From: Candidatus Omnitrophota bacterium
Lineage (GTDB): Bacteria; Omnitrophota; Gorgyraeia; Duberdicusellales; 4484-171
Direction of reading: 5' to 3'
NCBI GenBank assembly: GCA_023227945.1
Contig: JALOCC010000027.1
Location: 1-24,294, forward strand
DNA: 24,294 nucleotides
Within the stretch, counting starts at the first letter, position 1. The number at the start of each line of letters is the position of its first letter. Below are positions 7,348 to 14,117 of this stretch, one piece after another. Position numbers and translations under genes: made by a program. Under the pieces are notes generated by a model. The model was not told the origin of the DNA. It did not search any database and was given only the letters and a program-made list of their open reading frames with translations.

Positions 7348-8529
7348 TCCTCTACTAAATTTTAAATATAACAATATAACCACTAAAATAAGCGCTGCAA
7401 TTGTTACTGTTGAAAGCGATTCAAAGAATTTTTGCAAATTATCCCCAACAACAGATTCCGCTGCCCAGCTTGAAGAAATAAAAGACAACACCATAAAAAT
7501 TAAAGTAATTTTATCTTTAAACTTTACAGTTAACAGGTGGCGGATAATTACCATGTATGCAAAAACAAAAATTACGAAATTTACCAGCCAGGCATTTGGG
7601 TTAAACAACGCCGTACATAGGAATAAAAGAGCATAATCAATAACTTTTGTCTCGTTATTTTTCTTTTTAACTATTATTAAAAGATAGATAAGCATTCCAA
7701 TTGCTGCAGAAATGGCAAGTGCCTGCATAAAGGTTAATTGAGCTATGGGGTTAAAGGAAGAATCCGCGCTAAATGTACGCAAGATAAAGGAATAAAGCGA
7801 CTGATTCTTCGCATCATACCACGAGCCTTTATCCAAAGAGGTTTCTGTTATAAATGGCAGCCAGTTTTTAAGATACTGCGAATTCGTATTTATCCCTACA
7901 TAGGCTGCGGGAATAAAACAATAAAACAACATAAATAAAATCATAAATATTGATAATTTTATCTTTCTGCGGATTAAAAAATAGGGCAAGAATATTATTG
8001 ACGTATATTTAAACATAACTGACAAGGCAATCAATGCTGCGGCTGAAATGTCTCTTTCCTTTTGCGATAAATAGAGCCCCGCAATTATTAACGCAAATAT
8101 CATTATGTTAACCTGCCCGGAATCGAGAACGGCGAAGATAAAACGCGAGCTGAAAAATACCGGGAAAAAATAAATTATGAAATTTTGCCCCGGGCTTAAA
8201 TTCCGCTCTACGATCATTTTCTTGGAAAGCACGCATGTAAGAATAAGCAGAAGAAAACTTATAGTGAAAAATATCAGGCTTGCCTGTTTTTGGGATACTA
8301 CCGCAAGCGGTGAAGTAATTAGCGCAAAAACTGCTGAATATTTAAAAGGAGTAATACTTTCATCCGGACGGCTGTAAATATTTTCCTTGGCAAGAAACCT
8401 TTGGGCGGTATTGTAATAAACCCTGAAATCGCAGTAATGCCGCTTTGGGGCGCGATGAGCATACCTGAAGAAGAGCGCAATAAAAATTATTGCTATCAAA
8501 CCGGTAATTATAATTCGCCTTTTAGACAT
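7312..8529 (-). CDS. GT87-type (DUF2029) polyprenyl-phosphate-sugar-dependent glycosyltransferase
   Basis: This 405-aa integral membrane protein has about ten hydrophobic segments. The N-terminal membrane helix is followed by CDFRVYYNTAQRFLAKENIYSRPDESITPFKYSAVFALI. The acidic D-x-R/x-Y-Y motif and the P-F-KYS-P region are typical of GT87/GT-C mannosyltransferases. These use polyprenyl-phosphate sugars on the outer face of the inner membrane. The acceptor is unknown; the neighbouring glycan cluster makes a surface polysaccharide plausible. The last ten codons (KFQDTITKQ and TAA) fall inside the inverted heptad array, so its C-terminus is repeat-derived. No clear ribosome site precedes the ATG at 8529. 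The family is fairly certain; the sugar is not. Confidence 0.8.
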   Translation of the reverse strand: MSKRRIIITGLIAIIFIALFFRYAHRAPKRHYCDFRVYYNTAQRFLAKENIYSRPDESITPFKYSAVFALITSPLAVVSQKQASLIFFTISFLLLILTCVLSKKMIVERNLSPGQNFIIYFFPVFFSSRFIFAVLDSGQVNIMIFALIIAGLYLSQKERDISAAALIALSVMFKYTSIIFLPYFLIRRKIKLSIFMILFMLFYCFIPAAYVGINTNSQYLKNWLPFITETSLDKGSWYDAKNQSLYSFILRTFSADSSFNPIAQLTFMQALAISAAIGMLIYLLIIVKKKNNETKVIDYALLFLCTALFNPNAWLVNFVIFVFAYMVIIRHLLTVKFKDKITLIFMVLSFISSSWAAESVVGDNLQKFFESLSTVTIAALILVVILLYLKFSRGITKFQDTITKQ

Positions 8530-8566
8530 TATTTTTGTTGATTAAAGTAAAGCGCGATTTAGATGT

Positions 8567-8679
8567 AATAGAAATACGGTTGAAATATGCTCGCTTCGCT
8601 CGTGAAATACATAGAAATACAATTGTATTTCTACCGTATTTCCATTGTATTTCTACTGTGTTTCAATCGTGTTTCGATT
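8567..8679. repeat. 11-mer tandem array (GTRTTTC plus 4) with inverted arm
   Basis: The right arm is five exact-length 11-mers at 8625, 8636, 8647, 8658 and 8669: GTATTTCTACC, GTATTTCCATT, GTATTTCTACT, GTGTTTCAATC, GTGTTTCGATT. The first seven bases are conserved and the last four vary. The left arm (8567-8624) carries the same words inverted (AATAGAAATAC, GGTTGAAATAT, TGAAATAC, AGAAATAC), interrupted by GCTCGCTTCGCTCG. The centre is a perfect 20-base palindrome, AGAAATACAATTGTATTTCT (8613-8632). The last two units overlap the end of the GT2 gene. Confidence 0.92.
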
Positions 8680-9460
8680 TATCTTTATTCTTAAGTTCAC
8701 GGTATTTTGCGTAACTGACTATTTGATAAAGCGAAGCAAAATAGGCAATCATAAAACCATTAAAACCGTCACGGTGGCCTTTTTTGGCAAAATAGGTGCG
8801 GATAAATCTGTCCAATGTCCTCCACAGAGCGTGGAAAGTATTCATCTTATATTGCGCTTTTTTAGGATTCTCCAGGGAAAGTTTATACCATTTTGTAGCT
8901 TCTAGGCTGGTTTGATTATTCAGTTTTTTTAAAAAATCAGCCCAATCTCTATAGGTATAATGTATGAGGTCTTTTGCAAGATGGCCGCATTCTCCATCCA
9001 GCTCAGGGCGCGGATGCACTTCAACCTCTTCCCATTTAAATTTACTTTTTTTAAATAATTTAAGCTGGGCACTTGGATATTGTCCGCCGAAGCGTAGCCA
9101 GTAATCACCGATAAAATTCCTTCTGGGTATTGTAAAGGCACTTTGAGCGGGATTGGTAGGTAAAAGCGCACTGATTTCTTCTTTTAATTCATCAGTTGGC
9201 CTTTCATCAGCATCAAGGCTTAAAATCCACTCATTGGCTGCTTTTGCATATGCCCAGTTACGGTGAGCGCCTTCGATATCCATTTTTTTAATAAACACCT
9301 TAGCACCCAATTCCGTGGCTATAGCAACTGTTCTATCCGTACTTTCATCATCGATTACAATTACTTCATCCGCCCAGCCAACAACTGAAGAAAGGCAGTC
9401 TTTTATCCTTGTTTCTTCATTTTTGGCAAGTATCACAATTGATAATTTTGTTTTATTCAT
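8663..9460 (-). CDS. Family 2 glycosyltransferase, WaaE/KdtX-like
   Basis: This is a cytoplasmic GT-A glycosyltransferase of 265 aa. It begins MNKTKLSIVILAKNEETRIKDCLSSV, the usual nucleotide-sugar site. VIDDESTDRT (35-44) and the metal-binding DADE at 83-86 follow, and then the WaaE-type signatures FGGQYPSAQLKLFKKSKF and HPRPELDGECGHL. Family members add a glucose-like residue to LPS inner core, but substrates vary. It is paralogous to the GT2 at 11949-12737. The stop TGA and last codons (SKHD) lie in the 11-mer array downstream, so the end of the protein was probably set by the repeat. The TGA here supports the standard code. No strong ribosome site precedes the ATG at 9460. Confidence 0.9.
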   Translation of the reverse strand: MNKTKLSIVILAKNEETRIKDCLSSVVGWADEVIVIDDESTDRTVAIATELGAKVFIKKMDIEGAHRNWAYAKAANEWILSLDADERPTDELKEEISALLPTNPAQSAFTIPRRNFIGDYWLRFGGQYPSAQLKLFKKSKFKWEEVEVHPRPELDGECGHLAKDLIHYTYRDWADFLKKLNNQTSLEATKWYKLSLENPKKAQYKMNTFHALWRTLDRFIRTYFAKKGHRDGFNGFMIAYFASLYQIVSYAKYRELKNKDKSKHD

Positions 9461-9471
9461 AACGCTGATTC

Positions 9472-9572
9472 TCGCTAATCAAACGCGAATGGCCGCGAAT
9501 AGATTCATTCGCGTAAATTAGCGTTTATACTTTAATATTTTACAAAGGTATACATTCGCGATAATTCGCGTT
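9472..9572. repeat. CGCGAAT / ATTCGCG degenerate array
   Basis: Units of 10-12 bases built on CGCGAAT occupy this gap: CGCTAATCAAA, CGCGAATGGC, CGCGAATAGATT, then the inverted ATTCGCGTAA, ATTAGCGTTTA, and after ~20 bases ATTCGCGATA, ATTCGCGTTTA. CGCGAAT (9494-9500) and ATTCGCG (9507-9513) form a hairpin. It fills the gap between a GT9 gene and a GT2 gene. Confidence 0.8.
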
Positions 9573-9579
9573 TAGATGA

Positions 9580-10554
9580 TTATATTTTACCTGCGGCGTT
9601 TGCGCAAGCAAATTTAAGGATATCCTCGATTTTTGCCAAAAACGCAGATAAATCGGTACTTTCTAAGATTAAAGATTGCGTATTAAACGGCCCCCATCTT
9701 CTTGAACTTGATATTTTAAATAACCCTACAACGGGTTTTTTAAAAATACTTGCTAAATGCATTGGCCCTGAATCAAGGCCGATGAATAAAGCGCAGTTAT
9801 GTTTTAAAAAAGAGGCTAAATTCCTCAATGATAAATTTCCGGTAATATTTTTTACATTTAATTTTTCTGCCAGTTTTTCACTCTCAGGCATTTCTTCTTT
9901 TGAACCTATAAGGACAATGTTACCGGTACATTTTTCTTTTAAGGCTGAAACAAGGTTCTCCCAGAAATTATCCTCTATTTTTTTTAAAGGATTGGAACTA
10001 AACGGGTGTATGACAATATATTTTTGCGATAAGTTAAAATGTTCTGCCAGCATATGTAACGTGTTAGGTTCATCTACGGGAAAATCCAAAGAAGGCGTAA
10101 AAACATTTTTGCATATCAGCTTTACTAAATTAAAATTATATTCTGCTTCATGTTTTTGGGCTAAATATTTTTCGTCTTTTATTTTTCGGTTCAAACAAAA
10201 TCCCCATTTTCTGTCATAACCGAGCCTTAAAGGTGTGCCTGACAAAAATGAAGCAAGATGAAATTCTTTTTTTGGATTAAGCGAAATTACACAATCTATT
10301 TTTTCTTTCCTTAGAATGCCGCTTAAATTAAATGCGCCTTTATAACCGGCAAAAGCGTTATTTTCATATTCCAAAAAACAATCTACAAAATCAACTCCTT
10401 TAATCAGCTCAATATTATCTTTTTTAGCCAAAAGATATACCTTGCTGTCAGGGTAATTTAACTTTACAAGTTTAATCGCATAAAGGCTCAAAAGGAATTC
10501 GCCCAGCCGGTCTGAACGGATGAAGAAAATTTTTTTTATCTCTTTATTATCCAT
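9580..10554 (-). CDS. Family 9 glycosyltransferase (heptosyltransferase-like)
   Basis: This is a GT-B glycosyltransferase of the ADP-heptose:LPS heptosyltransferase family, acting at the cytoplasmic face. The product has 324 aa from the ATG at 10554. It shows the N-terminal acceptor-domain start KKIFFIRSDRLGEFLLSLYAIKLVK and the C-terminal donor-site signature FIGLDSGPMHLASIFKKPVVGLF. It lacks the C-terminal cysteine cluster present in its two paralogues here. The ATG lies inside the last codons of the upstream GT9 gene (8-base overlap), so translation is probably coupled; an in-frame TTG three bases earlier is less likely. The exact sugar is unknown: heptose is the family default, but many environmental GT9 proteins are uncharacterised. 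Confidence 0.9.
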   Translation of the reverse strand: MDNKEIKKIFFIRSDRLGEFLLSLYAIKLVKLNYPDSKVYLLAKKDNIELIKGVDFVDCFLEYENNAFAGYKGAFNLSGILRKEKIDCVISLNPKKEFHLASFLSGTPLRLGYDRKWGFCLNRKIKDEKYLAQKHEAEYNFNLVKLICKNVFTPSLDFPVDEPNTLHMLAEHFNLSQKYIVIHPFSSNPLKKIEDNFWENLVSALKEKCTGNIVLIGSKEEMPESEKLAEKLNVKNITGNLSLRNLASFLKHNCALFIGLDSGPMHLASIFKKPVVGLFKISSSRRWGPFNTQSLILESTDLSAFLAKIEDILKFACANAAGKI

Positions 10555-11689
10555 CAATTATACTATTAAGGCTCTTTATTACCTCCTCTACCTCTATCGC
10601 TTTCATGCAGGGAGTAATTTTTCCATCCAAACATTTCTCTTTTTGTTTTTTATTATAATCGGCAAAATATTGGCACGGCCCGCAGCGAAAATCTTTTCTA
10701 ATTACTTTATATATTCCCGGGCCGATTGGGCCGGTGTGAAGCGGGTCAGAAGGGCCAAACAAACAAACAAGGGGTTTATTCAGGGCACGGGTTATATGAA
10801 GAATGCCTGTATCTAAGCAAATGACCCCTTTGGCTTGCTTTATAAGAGAGGCTACTTCATATAGGTTCTTGCCGATAAAACTATGAATATTTTTTTCATT
10901 TTTTAATTTCTCAAGAAGTAATTTCGGCTCGCAATCAGAGATTGCACCGGTGATAAATACGCTGAAACCGTGGATAGTTAGATATTTAGCGACCTCTGCA
11001 AATTTGTCAATCTCCCAGCTTTTACTTGGAAGATAACTGCTGCAGGAAGAATGAACAATAAAAAAACCTTTTCCTTTTTCTTTACCTAAATTTCCACTAT
11101 CGGCACAGGTAGTAAACCCCGTTAGAGAACTTCTGCTCGATAGTAGTTTTAAGCCGTTATCTTCGTCTTGATAGCCATCGCCAACTCTGTCGGCGGCTTT
11201 CTCTAACGGGGTAAAGAAAAAATCCATGGAATAATCGTCGCCTGCAAGCTCAATATTTAATAATTTTGAAACAACAGAGAGATAATTTTCTACAGCATGG
11301 CGCTTACGGGAAAATTCTTCTGTTTTGTGCAAGAACTTTTTTCCAAACTCACTATCTATGCCGATGCGCAAGGCATGCCTGGATATTTCATAAGCAAACT
11401 TTGTATATTCAAGATTAGACTCAAGCACAACGCATAAATCATATTTATTTAATAATAACCCCTTAAGCAGTTTTCTTTTTTTAAACCAGCGTTCTATTTT
11501 ATGGAATTTCCTGTAAATAAATATATTATTTAAATAAGGGCTCTTTTCTACCACAACCTTGCCCTGGGGGGATGTTAAAATGTCTATTTGGGCATTACCA
11601 AAAACTTTTCTCAGTTTCCGTATAACCGGAGTCGCGAATAAGACATCGCCGATATTTCCTATTCTTACGATAAGTATTTTTTTAAACAT
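10547..11689 (-). CDS. Family 9 glycosyltransferase with an in-frame palindromic insert
   Basis: This heptosyltransferase-family protein of 380 aa begins MFKKILIVRIGNIGDVLFATPVIRKLRKVFG and has the donor-site motif CLDTGILHITRALNKPLVCLFGPSDPLHTGP. The C-terminal cysteine-rich segment FRCGPCQYF...KEKCL...ITPCMKAI is typical of several LPS heptosyltransferases. Residues ~160-200 are unlike the family: they are low in hydrophobic pattern (PLEKAADRVGDGYQDEDNG and on) and are encoded by an inverted-repeat structure with 14-bp arms. They fall in the linker between the two Rossmann domains and explain the extra ~40 aa. The frame is intact, so the protein may still work. It overlaps the next GT9 gene by 8 bases. 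Confidence 0.9.
   Translation of the reverse strand: MFKKILIVRIGNIGDVLFATPVIRKLRKVFGNAQIDILTSPQGKVVVEKSPYLNNIFIYRKFHKIERWFKKRKLLKGLLLNKYDLCVVLESNLEYTKFAYEISRHALRIGIDSEFGKKFLHKTEEFSRKRHAVENYLSVVSKLLNIELAGDDYSMDFFFTPLEKAADRVGDGYQDEDNGLKLLSSRSSLTGFTTCADSGNLGKEKGKGFFIVHSSCSSYLPSKSWEIDKFAEVAKYLTIHGFSVFITGAISDCEPKLLLEKLKNEKNIHSFIGKNLYEVASLIKQAKGVICLDTGILHITRALNKPLVCLFGPSDPLHTGPIGPGIYKVIRKDFRCGPCQYFADYNKKQKEKCLDGKITPCMKAIEVEEVIKSLNSIIDG
11096..11212. repeat. Structured palindromic element inside a GT9 gene
   Basis: ACCCCGTTAGAGAA (11116-11129) is perfectly complementary to TTCTCTAACGGGGT (11199-11212), with 69 bases between. A second pair, ACTATCG (11096-11102) and CGATAGT (11138-11144), straddles the left arm. 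The element is read through in frame, adding about 40 residues to the host protein without a stop. It resembles in concept the coding palindromic elements of Rickettsia, but has no sequence relation that I can show. Confidence 0.85.
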
Positions 11690-11713
11690 AGCTTGCTAAA
11701 TTAGGCCTCATTA

Positions 11714-11948
11714 AAACTCTAAACACTAAACTCGTCCGCCACCTTAAAAAAATAAGGCGGATCCGCCTCTGGCGGAAAACTCTAAACAAATCACAAACAC
11801 GAAACTCCAAACTCGAAACGTTTAGGGTTTGTGATTTGTAGTTTCGATTTTACCCAGAACCAGAATAAATTCGATTCTGGGCAACCCCGAACCGAACTTT
11901 GTTCTGGCTCGTGGATTGTTTAGGGTTTAGGATTTCGGGTTTAGAGTT
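11714..11948. repeat. AAACNNN / TTTNNNN heptad array with two nested palindromic inserts
   Basis: The left arm reads AAACTCT, AAACACT, AAACTC, an insert, then AAACTCT, the 11-mer AAACAAATCAC, AAACACG, AAACTCC, AAACTCG. The right arm reads TTTAGGG, TTTGTGA, TTTGTAG, TTTCGAT (11821-11848), a second insert, then TTTAGGG, TTTAGGA, TTTCGGG, TTTAGAG (11919-11946). The second insert (~11851-11918) includes a hairpin, CCCAGAA (11853-11859) with TTCTGGG (11875-11881). The array fills the ~260-base gap between GT2 and GT9 genes, and no gene is visible in it. Confidence 0.9.
11734..11779. repeat. GC-rich dispersed palindromic unit, copy 1
   Basis: GTCCGCCACC (11734-11743) is followed by a 12-base spacer and GGCGGATCCGCC (11756-11767, a perfect palindrome), then TCTGGCGGAAAA (to 11779). 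The same 34 conserved bases recur at 16701-16752 with an 18-base spacer. The unit lies at a heptad boundary inside the AAAC array, as if inserted there. Confidence 0.88.
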
Positions 11949-12737
11949 TTACTTAGATTTTTGGTCTGAATTATTATATATTTCCCACACTTTAGCCCAT
12001 TTTACGAAATGCACCCAGGAAAAAAGAATCGAAAAGACCAAACCGTGCATTCCTTCTTTGTAGCCTTTTTTGTTAAAATACATTTTCTTAAATAGTTTTA
12101 GCGGTTTCCAGGTAAGATTATATTTTATTTTTTTAATATCCAGGTCTTTTTCCTCGGCGATGATTTCTATCGCCTGTATGCTGGTATAACGGTTCTGCCG
12201 TTCGATAAATTCTGATATACTGTCAAAAGGATAATGTAAAACCTCTGCATCTAAATCTCCAACCTCTCCATTTACTATATATTTTTCATGCAACATGCCT
12301 TCATAGTGTGCAAATTTTTTGTTATAGAGATGCTGCGATTTATGGTACCAGCCACCGTAACGAAAAGGGTGGCCTAAAAAGAAATTTTTTCTCCAGAATT
12401 TAAATGCGGCGCATTTTGTATTAGGCAGGACATCATCGCATTTTTTCTTAAAATCTTCACTCACCACCTCATCTGTATCTAATGAAAGTATCCAATTGCT
12501 GTTTGCCTGTTCGGCTCCGAAATTTCTTTCTTTTGCCCAACTGCCCAAAAAGGGATGAACAAATACTTTGGCGCCGAAACTTTTAGCAATTTCAACAGTC
12601 TTATCAATACTTTCGCTATCCAAAACTATTATTTCATCTGCCCAGTCCTTAATTGAAGCTAAGCAGTTTGCAATCTTTTTTTCTGAATTTTTTGAAGGAA
12701 TAGTGACAGCTATCGTATAATTTTTATTTTTCGGCAT
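11949..12737 (-). CDS. Family 2 glycosyltransferase, WaaE/KdtX-like
   Basis: This GT-A glycosyltransferase of 262 aa is paralogous to the GT2 at 8663-9460. It begins MPKNKNYTIAVTIPSKNSEKKIANCLASI and has LDSESIDKTVEIAKSFGAKVFVHPF, the metal-binding DTDE at 87-90, FRYGGWYHKSQHLYNKK and a C-terminal amphipathic, aromatic segment (HGLVFSILFSWVHFVKWAKVWE). The ATG at 12737 is chosen over a TTG at 12752 because AAGGAG lies four bases before it. The gene overlaps the O-antigen ligase gene by 14 bases. A role in LPS-core-type or repeat-unit assembly is inferred. The stop TAA sits at the edge of the TTTNNNN heptad array. Confidence 0.9.
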   Translation of the reverse strand: MPKNKNYTIAVTIPSKNSEKKIANCLASIKDWADEIIVLDSESIDKTVEIAKSFGAKVFVHPFLGSWAKERNFGAEQANSNWILSLDTDEVVSEDFKKKCDDVLPNTKCAAFKFWRKNFFLGHPFRYGGWYHKSQHLYNKKFAHYEGMLHEKYIVNGEVGDLDAEVLHYPFDSISEFIERQNRYTSIQAIEIIAEEKDLDIKKIKYNLTWKPLKLFKKMYFNKKGYKEGMHGLVFSILFSWVHFVKWAKVWEIYNNSDQKSK

Positions 12738-13932
12738 ATAGCTCCTTAGCAAATGTTTTATTCAATGCAATAATATAAGCGCTCATTACCCAAAAAAGAG
12801 TAGTAAGCATAAGGGAAAATAAGTTGTTATCGAAAATGCTGTGCACCAAAAATCCTGTATACCCCGCAATTAAACCAAGCAGCATAAGGCCGTAAGGACC
12901 TTTGGTTGCCTTTATCTTTATGCCGCGCAATGTTCTAATTAGTATAGCCAATGGGATGCTTAAAAACAACAATAGCCCTACAATACCAATTTCTGACCAC
13001 ATCTGCAGATAAGAATTGTGCGCATAACGAAGGTCTGGATAATCAGCGGGTTTGTATTTTGGGAAATATTCAGAAAAGGTATTTACGCCTTGTCCCAACA
13101 CCGGCCGCTCTTTTATCATGCCCCAGGCAGACTTCCACAGGACTGTTCTTTCCCAGACGGTATTTTTTTCTTGCTTAAAAAGCCCGGTAACACGGTCAAG
13201 CCCTTTTGGCGTTATTATCAGCAATAAGATAACAAGTACTGGTATGGCAATTGCAATTTTTTTATTATAGACAAAAAAATAAAAACTTATTCCCGCTAAA
13301 AAACCCAACCATGCACCGCGGGAAGAAGTTCTAATCAGGCAGTAAAATCCCAATAAGCAAACGACAAAAAGCATAATACGTTTTGCTTTGGAAAAACCAC
13401 GGTTTAAAAATAAAAATGTCAGGGGAAGAACCGAAATTATATATGCGCCAAAATCGTTTGCATCGATGAATGAAGATTGTATTCGGTGAAGATAATCCAA
13501 ATAGTTTACGGAATTGTGCCTGAAAAAATCAAAGCCAAAAATATTCTGGAAAATGCCGTTTAAAAATGTGATGGCTGAAGCAGCTATCACTACCCAGAAA
13601 AAACGTGACATTATTTTTTTATCACTACTAAAAAGGCTCAATAAAGCAAAAAACAGAAAAATATATTTTGGAACTCTGGAAAAACCTCTCCAGCTTTCAC
13701 CGGGATATTGGCTGCAAATAGCAGAGATGAGCACAACGATAAAAAACAAACTGAATAATATACCTATCAAGGAATGCAGAAATTTCGTATCCCTTGAAAT
13801 AATTATTTTTATTAAAAAAATAGCAATTAAAAAATAGGAGCTTACTTCTGTCGGGGCGTTTGCCAAAGTTATGCCAAATGCCAGTATCCAGAGAAAAAAC
13901 TCGCTAAGATAATTAAGTTTTCTGATAAGCAT
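12724..13932 (-). CDS. O-antigen ligase / polymerase family membrane protein (Wzy_C)
   Basis: This is a polytopic inner-membrane protein of 402 aa with about eleven hydrophobic segments and a large periplasmic loop. Family landmarks are FIDANDFGAYIISVLPL, the TSSRGAWLGFLAGI segment, and a loop containing RTVLWKSAWGMIKERPVLGQGVNTFSEYFP followed by AHNSYLQMWSEIGIVGLLLF, with the H-N-x-Y/L motif typical of WaaL-type ligases. Such proteins transfer undecaprenyl-diphosphate-linked glycan to lipid A core or another acceptor, or polymerise repeat units. The sequence alone cannot separate ligase from polymerase. It overlaps the next GT2 gene and is followed upstream by a repeat array. No clear ribosome site precedes the ATG at 13932. 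Confidence 0.87.
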   Translation of the reverse strand: MLIRKLNYLSEFFLWILAFGITLANAPTEVSSYFLIAIFLIKIIISRDTKFLHSLIGILFSLFFIVVLISAICSQYPGESWRGFSRVPKYIFLFFALLSLFSSDKKIMSRFFWVVIAASAITFLNGIFQNIFGFDFFRHNSVNYLDYLHRIQSSFIDANDFGAYIISVLPLTFLFLNRGFSKAKRIMLFVVCLLGFYCLIRTSSRGAWLGFLAGISFYFFVYNKKIAIAIPVLVILLLIITPKGLDRVTGLFKQEKNTVWERTVLWKSAWGMIKERPVLGQGVNTFSEYFPKYKPADYPDLRYAHNSYLQMWSEIGIVGLLLFLSIPLAILIRTLRGIKIKATKGPYGLMLLGLIAGYTGFLVHSIFDNNLFSLMLTTLFWVMSAYIIALNKTFAKELYAEK

Positions 13933-13949
13933 TTATTTAAAAAAATTAG

Positions 13950-14117
13950 TTGCGTTTTACGGTTGCGCGGCTCGTTTCGTCTATGGTTATTCGGTCGCGT
14001 CCCGTAGATTATTCTTCTGACGCATGACGTAAGGCGCAACCGATACAAGCAGCGTAACCGCAACCGATTGACGCAAGCTTTATCTGTGGTCATCTGCGTC
14101 TGTCATCTGTGTATCAA
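13950..14117. repeat. CGGTTGCG / CGCAACCG array plus CATCTGTG direct repeats
   Basis: ACGGTTGCG (13959-13967) is matched by inverted CGCAACCG at 14035-14042 and again at 14059-14066. The stretch also carries TTGCG/CGCAA edges, giving an imperfect hairpin of about 130 bases. A second, directly repeated motif follows at 14082-14117: ATCTGTGGTC, ATCTGCGTCTGTC, ATCTGTGTATC. Its end contains the TGA of the sugar-transferase gene. Unit length is less regular than at the other arrays. Confidence 0.75.

Noticed and set aside
5505..8679. CRISPR array
   Set aside because: Units are only 7-11 bases, degenerate and without regular unique spacers, and no cas gene is present.
13869..14093. Small minus-strand open frame of 74 codons over the repeat array between O-antigen ligase and sugar transferase
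   Set aside because: It is composed of translated repeat (arginine-rich, low complexity) and overlaps the start of the ligase gene. No ribosome site or homology is apparent.
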